NCBI GenBank assembly: GCA_026162565.1
Contig: JAOEIQ010000002.1
Span: forward strand, 124,001-188,000
Source: Flavobacteriaceae bacterium NBU2973
GTDB taxonomy: Bacteria > Bacteroidota > Bacteroidia > Flavobacteriales > Flavobacteriaceae
Length of the DNA stretch: 64,000 bases
Direction of reading: 5' to 3'
In this document: positions 34,712-44,200 of the stretch, piece after piece
How the letters are laid out: every line of letters starts with the position of its first letter
Numbering within the stretch: the first letter of the stretch is position 1
Program-made: the position numbers and the translations under genes
Notes under the pieces: model-generated
The model's input: the letters and a program-made list of their open reading frames with translations, nothing else
Database searches by the model: none
What the model was told of the DNA's origin: nothing

Positions 34712-35472
34712 TAAGTTTTTAGTGTAAAACCAAAAGTCAGAAATTGATCCTCTTGATCTTGACCCTGAATTACAATACTTTCAAAAGTATGCAGATAGTT
34801 AATTTTAAAGTTTAAAAATTTCCACAGAGGAAATTCTAAACCTAAATCTGCTTGCCATCTGTAATTATTACCTTCTTCCAGTGAGGGTTGAAAATAACTT
34901 TCGTGATTAATAATAATTTTATCTTTAAATAAGTAGTATTTACCATTTACCCAAATAGTACCTCGAAACGTATTAATTTCATTATTGTCATTATACTGAC
35001 TTTTGTTAAAAGTGCTTTGCTCAAATCTTGTTTGTTCATATTCACTAGATACTGATGCTTTTAACCAATTTTTATTTTTATTTAAAATTTGAAATGTTAC
35101 ACCAGCTCCAAATAATGATCTAATATCGATTTCTCTTCTAAAGTTAGTGCTCACAAACCCCAATACAAAAGGGTATATTTTTTTTTCAGGATTTATGTAT
35201 AAAAAGTTTAAACTTAAAATATCTTCATCAGCTTTTTCTCTTCCAAATTCTTGAAATACATAGGAGTTTTGGGTTTTAAATACCCAGTTCTTCCATGGTA
35301 TAAAACTTAATCCAGATTTTGCTCTAAATATTTTGGTTTCAACATTTCCGCTTTGCCAAAAACCTGTAAGTGATAAATCAGCTTTAAATTTAAGAGAGTC
35401 AACTTTACTCTCATTTATCTGCGCTGAAAGTAATATTGGTAAAAACAGTAAAGAAAATACTAGTTTTTTCAT
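34708..35472 (-). CDS. DUF481 family outer membrane protein
   Basis: Start chosen at ATG 35472, giving the signal peptide MKKLVFSLLFLPILLSAQ. The 254-aa product has DLSLTGFWQSGNVETKIFRAKSG-like strands (split here: DLSLTGFWQSGN then VETKIFRAKSG), WVFKTQNSYVFQEFG and a C-terminal strand ending in FGFTLKTY, as in DUF481 (YdiY-like) barrels. Probably an 8-12-strand outer-membrane protein. It is the last gene of a minus-strand run that includes esterase and dihydroorotase-like genes. Confidence 0.85.
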   Translation of the reverse strand: MKKLVFSLLFLPILLSAQINESKVDSLKFKADLSLTGFWQSGNVETKIFRAKSGLSFIPWKNWVFKTQNSYVFQEFGREKADEDILSLNFLYINPEKKIYPFVLGFVSTNFRREIDIRSLFGAGVTFQILNKNKNWLKASVSSEYEQTRFEQSTFNKSQYNDNNEINTFRGTIWVNGKYYLFKDKIIINHESYFQPSLEEGNNYRWQADLGLEFPLWKFLNFKINYLHTFESIVIQGQDQEDQFLTFGFTLKTY

Positions 35473-35486
35473 TTTTAAGGAATTAT

Positions 35487-36146
35487 TCAAATTCTATCTT
35501 TTAGCCAATCTTTAAAAGCGTAAAAATTTTGTGGTGCTACACCATGACCAACTGGAAATTCTGAATAGATATGCTTAATGCGTAATGCATCCAAAAATTT
35601 AGGTGCTTGTCTAGCCCAATCTACAGGTATTACTTGATCGACACTCCCATGAGAACAATAAAAGTCTAAATGGTTAAAATCTTTAGATTGAAAACTGTCA
35701 ACTAACAAATCTGTATTTATATAACCACTTAAAGCAATTATATTTTTTACTTTTTCAGGATACGTAAGAGCTACAGAATAACTTAAAATTGTTCCTTGAC
35801 TAAAGCCTAATAAATTTACATTATTGGAATCAACAGGATATGTTTTAACGGCTTCATCAATAAATTTAGCAATCAAATCTCTAGATTCTTTAGCTTGTTC
35901 AGTGTCGCTCCATTTTCCTTGCTCTGCATCAAAATTAATTGCATACCAAGCGTTACCAAAAGGCTGCATGGCATAAGGTGCTCTAACAGAAATAATGAAT
36001 AATTCTTCAGGCAATTCTGAAGCAAATGAAAATAAATCGTTTTCATCACTTCCGTAACCATGACATAAAATTAGTAAAGGTGCATTCTCTGTGAGAGATG
36101 ATTCGCGAATAATGTGATATAATGATAAGTCGTTTCTTGGAGTCAA
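35487..36146 (-). CDS. Alpha/beta-hydrolase, phospholipase/carboxylesterase family
   Basis: This 219-aa protein has LLILCHGYGSDENDLFSFA (oxyanion hole), the nucleophile in LGFSQGTILSYS, the acid in HGSVDQVIPV and the base in FPVGHGVAPQNF. It matches carboxylesterases of about 220 aa. No signal peptide; cytoplasmic. It lies 11 bases after the dihydroorotase-like gene, in the same operon. Substrate unknown. Confidence 0.9.
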   Translation of the reverse strand: MTPRNDLSLYHIIRESSLTENAPLLILCHGYGSDENDLFSFASELPEELFIISVRAPYAMQPFGNAWYAINFDAEQGKWSDTEQAKESRDLIAKFIDEAVKTYPVDSNNVNLLGFSQGTILSYSVALTYPEKVKNIIALSGYINTDLLVDSFQSKDFNHLDFYCSHGSVDQVIPVDWARQAPKFLDALRIKHIYSEFPVGHGVAPQNFYAFKDWLKDRI

Positions 36147-36157
36147 GATTAGAGTAT

Positions 36158-37411
36158 TTATTTTAGAACTACTTTTTTATTAGCGATAATTCCATAAACA
36201 TAACCTTTCATTTTAGAACCTTTAAAGATGGCATTTTTAGATTTAGAAGTTATCTGATCATTACTAAAAGTATAACTTCCTTTTGGGTTGAATAATGTTA
36301 GGTTAACTTCATTACCTTTTTCAATAGAATTCGCTTCTATACCAAAACGTTCTTTCCCTCTCGTTAGATAGTCAACGGTCTTTTTTAATGAAAACGAATT
36401 GTGTAAAGCTCCAAAAGCAGATTCTAAACCAATACTACCATTTAAAGCATAGTCAAACTCTACTTTTTTATGTTCTATGTCTATAGGGTTATGATCACTT
36501 GTAACCATATCAATTGTTCCATCATTAAGCCCCTCTATTAGAGCTTCAATATCAGTTTGCGATCGTAAAGGAGGTGTTACTTTAAAATTAGTATCAAAAG
36601 TGTTTAGCGATTCGTCAGTTAAAAGTAAATTATGAATCGCTACACTGCAGGTAACATCCAATCCTTTTGCTTTTGCTTCCCGAATTAACTCTACACTTTT
36701 AGCAGTTGAAATAGTTGGAATATGTAATTTTCCGTTTGTATATTCTAATAAGAATAAATCTCGAGCTACTTGTAGTTCTTCTGCTAAAGCTGGTATACCT
36801 TTTAGACCAAGCTTTGTGCTAGCTAAACCCTCATGCATAACCCCATTTCTAGCGATAGAATTATCTTGAGGAAATGCATAAACCAGACCGTTGAATGTAC
36901 TTGCATATTGCAAAGCAATTTTCATTAGATTGGCATCACTTACAGGTTTTTTATAGTCAGTAAATGCTATTGCTCCAGAAGACTTCATATCATACATTTC
37001 GGCTAATTCTTCACCTTCACTAGCTTTAGTAAGAGCTCCTGTAGGTATTAAAGTAACTGCATTGCTTTGAGCTTTTGATAAAATAAAGCTTATATCAGAG
37101 CTTGAATCTATAATTGGATTACTATTCGCATTTAAAATAACTGTAGTAAATCCAGATTTAGCAGCAGTGTGTAAACCGTTAGCGATAGTTTCACGCTCTT
37201 CATAACCTGGTTCACCAAAACAAACACTACTATCAAACCATCCTTGGGATATATGTAGGTTTTCTAAAGAAATCTCTCGGTAATTATTTGTGTTTTTTAT
37301 GGAACCAGCTATTTTGCTGATGATACCTTTTTCGATTAAAATATCTTGAGTCTTGTTATGAAATTTACTCTTTGGATCAACAATCGTTGCGGATTTTATG
37401 AGAAGATTCAT
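36158..37411 (-). CDS. Dihydroorotase-like protein lacking the metal-binding HxH motif
   Basis: This 417-aa amidohydrolase-fold protein is clearly dihydroorotase-related: FGEPGYEERETIANGLHTAAKSGFTT, NANSNPIIDSSS, ISTAKSVELIREAKAKGLDV and MVTSDHNPIDIEHKKVEFDYA. The motif HxHxREPG reads S62-V-C64-F-G66-EPG, so both metal histidines and the substrate arginine are gone. The usual His before the ISTAxS motif is Thr233, and Asn261 replaces the second His of the HHLLLT motif. Asp152 and Asp306 remain. It is therefore probably not a dihydroorotase, resembling the non-catalytic PyrC' proteins that support aspartate carbamoyltransferase. It sits in a BatA/VWA-DHOase-like-esterase operon. Confidence 0.88.
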   Translation of the reverse strand: MNLLIKSATIVDPKSKFHNKTQDILIEKGIISKIAGSIKNTNNYREISLENLHISQGWFDSSVCFGEPGYEERETIANGLHTAAKSGFTTVILNANSNPIIDSSSDISFILSKAQSNAVTLIPTGALTKASEGEELAEMYDMKSSGAIAFTDYKKPVSDANLMKIALQYASTFNGLVYAFPQDNSIARNGVMHEGLASTKLGLKGIPALAEELQVARDLFLLEYTNGKLHIPTISTAKSVELIREAKAKGLDVTCSVAIHNLLLTDESLNTFDTNFKVTPPLRSQTDIEALIEGLNDGTIDMVTSDHNPIDIEHKKVEFDYALNGSIGLESAFGALHNSFSLKKTVDYLTRGKERFGIEANSIEKGNEVNLTLFNPKGSYTFSNDQITSKSKNAIFKGSKMKGYVYGIIANKKVVLK

Positions 37412-37493
37412 AGGTTGGTTTTAATCTTAATTTATATTAAATGTAGCGATATTAGTTTGTAATTTATTGATTTACAAATAGTTGATTAACGTT

Positions 37494-39419
37494 TCATTTA
37501 AAATATTTTAGTATCAATAGCTCTAATAATAAAAATACTAGCGCAAAAATAACAAACCATTTCCATAGCTCGTTAACTTTTGCATCACTTTTTATATTAG
37601 TAAAGGTATTTATAAAGGATTCACTGACTGAAACACCTTCAAAATTATCAAGGTTTATATAACTTAAATCACTTTCGTTTCTATTAAAATTAAAGCTAAT
37701 ATTGTTAAATTTTTCAGTATCATTAACAATGGAATAAACACCTGATTTATTGAGCTCATCATTAATAATCAATGACACCTTATTTGAATAGGTTTGTTGC
37801 TGTGGGATAAGACTAATATCTTCATTTTCTAGTTTAAGTATTTCATCCTGACGCATAGTTATAGGAACATCAACCTTATTTTCGTTACCTATAGTATAAT
37901 ATAGTTTTGGTATTTGTAGGCTTTGTCTACCAATATTATAAAGTGTTGGTACTATAAGAGGTGAGTTAATAAAATTAGAGTTCTCTTTATTTAATGGTGC
38001 TGTAAAAACATATAAATTATTACTAGCATTTAATAAAGGGTTGCCATCTTCTAATTGCAGAACTAAACCAGAAGTTTGCTTATTAACAGCATAATATTTT
38101 TTGACTTTTGGATATTGAAAATTACTAACTTGTTTATCGAAAACACCTTGATAAAGCGGATGAGAATAGTTAATTTTTGTAAGTTTCTTTTCAGCAATTT
38201 GTTGTTTAATAAATCCAGTATAATTGAAATTGGTAAACAATTGATTATAAGAATTTAATAATGATTCTTCTGAAGGGATTATTAATACGCTTCCACCATT
38301 ATTTTTAAAGGATACAAGTGCATTAGTTAATGAGATTGGTATGTCTTTTAACTCATTTAAAATTATAAGGTTTTGATCTTCAATAACGTTATAATTAAGA
38401 GTATTAGAATTAGAAGCAAGATATTCGAATTCATCATCTGTAAAAATGCGTTTCAAATAACTATCTGAAGCATTATTAATACTTAATACTTTAATTTTTT
38501 CAGTAGTATTTATATTGAAAAAAAACTCATTATCAAATTCTAATGATGTATCATCTATTACAATTCGCCCATTAATTGGAGTATTTCTAGCAATGGAAAA
38601 AGTTGCTTTAGCTTCATCGTCAATAGTTACAGCGGTTTTTGCTAATAATTCTTCATTATTAATTAAAGAAACAGGTAAGTTTTCAACTGTATTTCCTTGG
38701 TTTTTTAGCAGTACTGTTAGCTCTAATGTCGACGATTCTGTTTTTGATATGTATAAACTGTCAATTTGAATATTGTTACTATTTACAGGTACCATTTTTA
38801 CAAGATGCAAATTAAATACACTGTCTCTATTAATTTTTAAGTTCTGCTTTTGCTGTTGAAAATCTGATACTAAAATTAGATTTTTGATAGATGTTGGATC
38901 ATCTGTAAAAGCTTTTCTCCCCTTTAATATTACGGAATTATAATCTACTTGGTTGGGTGAATTTGAAACCTGAAGAAGATCATTTTTTATAGATTTAGTT
39001 GTAATGTTTCTGTAAGTTTCAGAATTAGTAAACAACGTAAATTCTTCACTTTCTGGAATTACACTTAATATATCTTGAACTGCTCTTTGTAATAGTTTAC
39101 CTTTAGCTCCTTTTGCCTGTGTACTAAATGAATTATCTAAATAAATAACAGTTTCAGACTTACTATTATACGTATTGGTTTTTGCAAAGTAAGGTTGTGC
39201 AAATGCTAAAATAATTGCTCCTAGCAGTAATAATCGAGTGGTTAGAATTAACCATTTTTTTATTTGCGAACTCTTTCGTGTTTGTAAAGTAACAGCTTTT
39301 AAAAATTTCACATTGGTAAAAGCTTCCTTTTTAAAACGTCTTAACTGAAATAAATGAACCAGAATTGGTATAAGCAGTAGGAGTAAAGCGTAAAGAATTT
39401 CTGGGTGTTTAAACTGCAT
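37494..39419 (-). CDS. BatA/VWA domain-containing membrane protein
   Basis: This 641-aa protein starts with the BatA signature (MQFKHPEILYALLLLLIPIL, then HLFQLRRFKKEAFTNVKFL). It has a second transmembrane helix near 57-78 and a VWA domain with the MIDAS-like sequence YLDNSFSTQAKG near residue 97. A large extracytoplasmic region (about 250-610) and a last transmembrane helix at 618-640 complete it. Family members in Bacteroidota are linked to aerotolerance-type operons, but function is unproven. It is followed by the dihydroorotase-like gene after 82 bases. Confidence 0.88.
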   Translation of the reverse strand: MQFKHPEILYALLLLLIPILVHLFQLRRFKKEAFTNVKFLKAVTLQTRKSSQIKKWLILTTRLLLLGAIILAFAQPYFAKTNTYNSKSETVIYLDNSFSTQAKGAKGKLLQRAVQDILSVIPESEEFTLFTNSETYRNITTKSIKNDLLQVSNSPNQVDYNSVILKGRKAFTDDPTSIKNLILVSDFQQQKQNLKINRDSVFNLHLVKMVPVNSNNIQIDSLYISKTESSTLELTVLLKNQGNTVENLPVSLINNEELLAKTAVTIDDEAKATFSIARNTPINGRIVIDDTSLEFDNEFFFNINTTEKIKVLSINNASDSYLKRIFTDDEFEYLASNSNTLNYNVIEDQNLIILNELKDIPISLTNALVSFKNNGGSVLIIPSEESLLNSYNQLFTNFNYTGFIKQQIAEKKLTKINYSHPLYQGVFDKQVSNFQYPKVKKYYAVNKQTSGLVLQLEDGNPLLNASNNLYVFTAPLNKENSNFINSPLIVPTLYNIGRQSLQIPKLYYTIGNENKVDVPITMRQDEILKLENEDISLIPQQQTYSNKVSLIINDELNKSGVYSIVNDTEKFNNISFNFNRNESDLSYINLDNFEGVSVSESFINTFTNIKSDAKVNELWKWFVIFALVFLLLELLILKYFK

Positions 39420-39488
39420 TCAGTAAATTATTATTTAATTGTAAATATAGAAAAAGCCTTAAGATTATATACAGAGCTTAAAACTTAT

Positions 39489-40496
39489 TTAACAAAAGAA
39501 AAAATAATCAATCATTGATTGCTTTTCAAGTTTAGAAAAGTAACTTTTTATGTACAATTGGGCATCCTCATTAGCAACCGTAACAATACTTTGAGGATTA
39601 TCTAATGCTTTTAAAGTTTCAAAATTGAATAGCTCTTTATTGTAGATATGCTTACCAATTTTTTTGGGGTTATCACAAATCCAAATAAAGTCTATATTAT
39701 TCTCAATTAAACGTTTTGCAATAGTTTTCCCTTTAAAACCAGCTCCCCAAACTGTTAGTATTCTAGATTCATCAAAATCAAGTTTTAAAAAGTATGTCAA
39801 TTTAATATCTAAAAAATAATTTTGAGCATAGTGTTCATGTGTTCGAGATGTTCTGGTTGGATAATCTCTCCAATAATGCAAAACTTGATTACAAGGAATA
39901 CAGTTATAATTATGCTCATAAAACCTAAAGGTTAAATCGTAATCTTCTGGATAATCATTTGGATTAAATGCATCGCACTCGATTAAATCGTCTCTATGCA
40001 ACATCCAGCAAGGTGAAGGGATTACACACTCTTTATAAATTTCAGAATAATTAGTTCCAGTGCTTGTTAGTTTATTAAGCCATTTTTCATAGCGATCGTA
40101 ACCATCGCTTATTCCTACGTTACTAAAGTATTTTACTTGACCAATAGCTACATGTTGTTTTCCATGCATGATTAGGCTATTTAGCATGACTTCTAATTTA
40201 CTATTAGTCATAATATCATCACTATCCATTCTGGTTATATAATCGCCTCTAGAGTTTTTAAAGGCCATTCGTAGTGCTTCAATAATGCCTTTGCCTTCAT
40301 TATGAAATAATTGAAACCTTGAATCTTTTTTTGCATAACTACCAACTAATTTATTGCTAGAATCTGTTGAATGGTCATTTATAGCCAACACTTCCCAATT
40401 AGAATAACTCTGATTGATTATCGAATCAAGACATTCTGTGAGATACTGTTCTGTATTTTTAAAAGGAATTAATATACTAACTAGAGGCTCTTGCAT
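39489..40496 (-). CDS. Glycosyltransferase family 2 with extra C-terminal Rossmann-like domain
   Basis: Start chosen at ATG 40496 (MQEPLVSILIPFKN); the frame extends 8 codons upstream. The 335-aa product has the GT-A core: VSILIPFKNTEQYLTECLDS, VLAINDHSTDSS and the metal site TRMDSDDIM. After about residue 235 comes ILTVWGAGFKGKTIAKRLIE with WICDNPKK, which looks like a nucleotide-binding or decorating domain. Sugar donor unknown. Probably at the cytoplasmic membrane face. Confidence 0.87.
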   Translation of the reverse strand: MQEPLVSILIPFKNTEQYLTECLDSIINQSYSNWEVLAINDHSTDSSNKLVGSYAKKDSRFQLFHNEGKGIIEALRMAFKNSRGDYITRMDSDDIMTNSKLEVMLNSLIMHGKQHVAIGQVKYFSNVGISDGYDRYEKWLNKLTSTGTNYSEIYKECVIPSPCWMLHRDDLIECDAFNPNDYPEDYDLTFRFYEHNYNCIPCNQVLHYWRDYPTRTSRTHEHYAQNYFLDIKLTYFLKLDFDESRILTVWGAGFKGKTIAKRLIENNIDFIWICDNPKKIGKHIYNKELFNFETLKALDNPQSIVTVANEDAQLYIKSYFSKLEKQSMIDYFFFC

Positions 40497-40593
40497 GCAG
40501 CGAAGATAGTAATTCATCAATTTAACAAAAACTTATGTTAATAGTTGTAACAAGAGTTTATTTTTGCGAGACATACAAATAAACTTTTTTTAG

Positions 40594-42480
40594 ATGAAAA
40601 AAATAGCACTAATATTTGGTTTTGCTTTGATTTTAGCTTCATGTGGAACTAAAGTAACTACAGATGATTTAGCGATTAGTAATCCAATTAATGTTACTAT
40701 AGATTTAACCCAGGTTACTGATGATAAAGTACCAGTAACAGTAGATCCAGGACGTTTTACAACAGAAAGCGTCACATTTAGGTTACCTAAAGTTGTACAA
40801 GGAACCTATTCTGTAAGTGATTTTGGAAAATATATTGAAGCATTTAAAGCTGTTGATTATGATGGGAATGAAATAGCAGCTACCAAAGCAAGTACGAATA
40901 CTTGGATTATAGCTAATGCCACTAAACTTGATAAAATAATGTATTTAGTTAACGACACATTTGATCAAGAAAAAACTGGAGGAATAGGAGAGGAAGTACC
41001 ATTTTCTCCTGCTGGTACAAATATAGAACCAACTAATTATGTATTAAATCTTCACGGTTTTGTTGGTTATTTCGATTCTCTTAAAAACAATCAATACGCG
41101 CTAGATATGATATCTCCAGATAAATTTGTGAGATCATCAGCTCTACAAGAACTCAAATCTGAAACTAAAGATGGTAAGACCATAACTAGTTTTTTTGCTC
41201 CTCGATATTTTGATATTACTGATAACCCAATGTTTTATGGAGAGTTAGATGTTGAAGAGTTTATGGTTAGTGATATTAAAATTGTTTTAAGTGTGTATTC
41301 GCCAAATAAAGTGCATTCAGCAGCTGGATTAAAGGAAACCATGTATAAAATGATGCAAGGTCAAAAAGCCTATTTAGGTGACATTAATACCACACCTCGT
41401 TACGATATCTATTTATACTTATCTGATACAGAAAAGGAGGATTCTGCAAAAGGATTTGGAGCTCTTGAGCATCATACATCAACAGTAGTTGTATTACCTG
41501 AAAATAGTACAAAAGAACAACTAGATGACTCTATGATAGATGTGGTTGCACATGAATTTTTTCATATCGTTACGCCTTTAAGTGTACATTCTGAAGATGT
41601 GCATTATTTTGATTATAATCAACCAACATTTTCAAAGCATTTGTGGATGTATGAAGGTGTTACCGAATATTTTGCACAACATTTTCAGGTTTATGAAGGG
41701 TTAGTAACTCCAGAGCAGTTTTATAAAACCATGTTACAAAAAATTAATACATCTCAAAATCAGTTGGACGATAGTATGAGTTTTACTAAAATGAGTGAAA
41801 ATGTATTAGACGAACCATATGCTTCACAATACTACAATGTATATATGAAAGGAGCACTTATAGGTATGTGCATTGATATTTTGATGCAAGAAGAAAGTAA
41901 TGGAAATAGAAGTATGTTATCACTTATGAAAGAGTTATCTGCTAAATATGGGAATAGTAAACCATTTGTTGATGATAATTTAATTGCTGAAATTACTGAA
42001 ATGACTTATCCTTCAGTTGGTGAGTTTTTAAATACACATGTCGTTGGTGAAACGCCTATAAATTATGAAGACTTTTTCTCTAAAGTTGGATTAGGTTTTG
42101 CTGAAGGTAAAACAGAAACTGGCTACATTATGAATGGCGCTAATATTATTGTTAGTGCAAACCCAATGAATCAAACAATCTTCTTTACTGAAGAAGTTGC
42201 AAAAAATAGTTTTTGGCGTGACAATGGAGCAAAATTTGAAGATGTTATCACTGAAATAAACGGGAAGAAAGTGACACTTGAAACAGCTAATGATATATTT
42301 ACAGAAGTCTTTGGGTGGAAACCTGGACAAGAGATAGAAGTAAAATTATTACGAGGTGAAGAAGAGGTTGTTATTAAAACTATTACAACGCAATCCTATA
42401 CAATAGGAAGAAGTTTAAAAGCTTTACCTGATGCAACAGAAGCTCAAATAGCTTTACGTAATGCATGGTTAAAAGGTTAA
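40594..42480 (+). CDS. M61 family glycyl aminopeptidase-like lipoprotein with PDZ domain
   Basis: This 628-aa protein has a lipoprotein signal (MKKIALIFGFALILASC, lipid on Cys17). An N-terminal beta domain is followed by the zinc site VVAHEFFHIVTPLSV (His320, Glu321, His324) with WMYEGVTEYFAQH supplying the third ligand. A C-terminal PDZ-like segment (about 525-600: DNGAKFEDVITEINGKKV) completes the M61 layout. Likely anchored in the outer or inner membrane facing the periplasm, digesting peptides. The gene is monocistronic and ends before a complex inverted-repeat terminator. Confidence 0.92.
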   Translation: MKKIALIFGFALILASCGTKVTTDDLAISNPINVTIDLTQVTDDKVPVTVDPGRFTTESVTFRLPKVVQGTYSVSDFGKYIEAFKAVDYDGNEIAATKASTNTWIIANATKLDKIMYLVNDTFDQEKTGGIGEEVPFSPAGTNIEPTNYVLNLHGFVGYFDSLKNNQYALDMISPDKFVRSSALQELKSETKDGKTITSFFAPRYFDITDNPMFYGELDVEEFMVSDIKIVLSVYSPNKVHSAAGLKETMYKMMQGQKAYLGDINTTPRYDIYLYLSDTEKEDSAKGFGALEHHTSTVVVLPENSTKEQLDDSMIDVVAHEFFHIVTPLSVHSEDVHYFDYNQPTFSKHLWMYEGVTEYFAQHFQVYEGLVTPEQFYKTMLQKINTSQNQLDDSMSFTKMSENVLDEPYASQYYNVYMKGALIGMCIDILMQEESNGNRSMLSLMKELSAKYGNSKPFVDDNLIAEITEMTYPSVGEFLNTHVVGETPINYEDFFSKVGLGFAEGKTETGYIMNGANIIVSANPMNQTIFFTEEVAKNSFWRDNGAKFEDVITEINGKKVTLETANDIFTEVFGWKPGQEIEVKLLRGEEEVVIKTITTQSYTIGRSLKALPDATEAQIALRNAWLKG

Positions 42481-42501
42481 TAATCTTCTCTAAATAATAG
42501 C

Positions 42502-42642
42502 AAAAAAAGGCTGTCTAAATAGTCAAAAAAATCAAATTGTCAGGTCGAGCGGAGTCGATACCTACTTTGTATTCTAGATGTTAAAGATCTCGACTCCGCT
42601 CGACCAGACAAGAATACTTACTTTTCAGACAGACTCTTTTTT
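42502..42642. terminator. Nested terminator: outer stem around a 16-bp perfect inverted repeat
   Basis: Outer arms aaaaaaaggctgtct (42502-42516) and agacagactctttttt (42627-42642) resemble a convergent terminator. Inside, ggtcgagcggagtcga (42543-42558) and its exact complement (42590-42605) are separated by 31 bases. The inner stem is extended by ttgtc/gacaa across one A-A mismatch. It lies between M61 (plus) and S10 (minus) peptidase genes. Confidence 0.85.
42537..42611. repeat. Inverted repeat, 16 bp perfect (21 paired bases in total)
   Basis: The G+C-rich arms stand out sharply from the A+T-rich surroundings. The arm sequence (tcgagcggagtcga) resembles dispersed palindromic repeats I recall from many Flavobacteriaceae genomes, so it is probably a REP-like element lodged in the terminator. 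Confidence 0.85.
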
Positions 42643-42654
42643 GCGCGAACATTA

Positions 42655-44139
42655 TTAGTATTTAGCAGCTTTACCCTTAGCTGACGACTTGACAATAAAC
42701 TCACGTAAATCATCATTAGCTTTTATTAAATCTTCTTTGCGTAAATACATCATGTGTCCACTTCTATAACCTTTAAAATACATACGATCTTTCATTTTTC
42801 CACTCGGATCAATCTGTGACATAGAGTATTTAGCAGCAAAATAGGTTGTAGCTCCATCATAATATCCAGACTGTGTGAGTACTTGTAAATATGGATTTTG
42901 GGCCATTGCTTGTCGTAAATCCTCTCTAACCTCATTATTTTCTCTATCCCAAGGATGTACAGGACCAAACATGTTATATTTTACGTCAGTTTTAAAGTTT
43001 AAATGTTCACGTAAATAATAGTTTATTGCAGGCGTAAAAGAGTGCAACCAGGAAGTCAATTCAGCACTGTAATCTGGCCCAGAACCAGCTTCAATTTTAT
43101 CAATTCCTAGATAACGAGAATCCAATCGACCAATTGTTTGTCCAGTTTTATCACGTAATAGTTCTTTCCAGAAAAATTGTGTTGGTACATCTAAATTATG
43201 CTGTAAAATAACTTTAGAGTTTAAACCAGAATAATAACTCATTTTTTCTGCCACACTTTTACGTTCAGAATCAGAAATAAATCCACCTTTTGCTAAAGCT
43301 GGCATTAAAGTATTTATAGCAAAATTTTCTGCTTCAGGTAAAACGTCTAACAAATCTTTAGATTGTAGAGCAGGAGGTAGCATATTGTGATGCCATGCTG
43401 CTGCAGTAAAATATGGCAAATTTATAGCAGAATATTCAGGTTGTCCTGTACTATATAATTTATAATCTGCTGGTGATACCATTATAACACCATTTAAATA
43501 CATCCATTGACTATTTTGTAATTCTAACGATAATCCCATGACACGTGTTCCTCCATAGCTTTCTCCTATAATGTATTTAGGTGATTCCCAACGATTGTGT
43601 CTACTTACAAAGGTATTCATCCATTCTGCTAAATATTTTGTGTCGGCATTAATACCAAAAAACTTCTCTCTGTCAGGCATTTTCCCTTCTTTATTAGGAA
43701 TTAAGCGTGAATAACCAGTATTTACAGGATTTATAAACACAATATCAGCAACATCTATAATAGAGTAGTTATTTTGTTTTACACCATAAGGTTGAATAGG
43801 ATACCCTTCATCATCAATTTTTAAAATTTGTGGTCCAGTATACGCTACGTGCATCCAAACTGAAGCAGATCCTGGTCCACCATTAAATGAAAATAGTATT
43901 GGTCGTTTAGCTCTATCTTTAACATTATTCCTAGTATAATAGGTATAGTATAGTGTTGCTTCAGGGTTTCCCATTGTATCCCAAAGTGGTTGTGTTCCAG
44001 TTTCTGCAGTATATGACATACTCACACCTTTTATGGTTGTATTATGTTGTGTAATAACCATAGTATCTATTGGAATGGTAAGTTTTTGACTAAAAGAAAA
44101 CAGGGTAGCAAAAAGCAAAAGAAACACGAGCTTTTTCAT
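42655..44139 (-). CDS. S10 family serine carboxypeptidase-like protein
   Basis: This 494-aa protein has a signal peptide (MKKLVFLLLFATLFSFSQ), the oxyanion segment SFNGGPGSASVW, the nucleophile in YIIGESYGGTR (Ser194), an acid region in SGYYDGATTYFAA and the base in YRSGHMMYLRKED. INPVNTGYSRL is also typical of S10. Predicted periplasmic or secreted carboxypeptidase. With the metalloprotease, oligopeptidase B, M61 and M24 enzymes it adds to a peptide-consuming profile. Confidence 0.92.
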   Translation of the reverse strand: MKKLVFLLLFATLFSFSQKLTIPIDTMVITQHNTTIKGVSMSYTAETGTQPLWDTMGNPEATLYYTYYTRNNVKDRAKRPILFSFNGGPGSASVWMHVAYTGPQILKIDDEGYPIQPYGVKQNNYSIIDVADIVFINPVNTGYSRLIPNKEGKMPDREKFFGINADTKYLAEWMNTFVSRHNRWESPKYIIGESYGGTRVMGLSLELQNSQWMYLNGVIMVSPADYKLYSTGQPEYSAINLPYFTAAAWHHNMLPPALQSKDLLDVLPEAENFAINTLMPALAKGGFISDSERKSVAEKMSYYSGLNSKVILQHNLDVPTQFFWKELLRDKTGQTIGRLDSRYLGIDKIEAGSGPDYSAELTSWLHSFTPAINYYLREHLNFKTDVKYNMFGPVHPWDRENNEVREDLRQAMAQNPYLQVLTQSGYYDGATTYFAAKYSMSQIDPSGKMKDRMYFKGYRSGHMMYLRKEDLIKANDDLREFIVKSSAKGKAAKY

Positions 44140-44200
44140 TGTAAAAATGTTTTGGTTGTTAGTTAGGTTTAAAGATAAGCAATGCTATTGAAACTCTATG

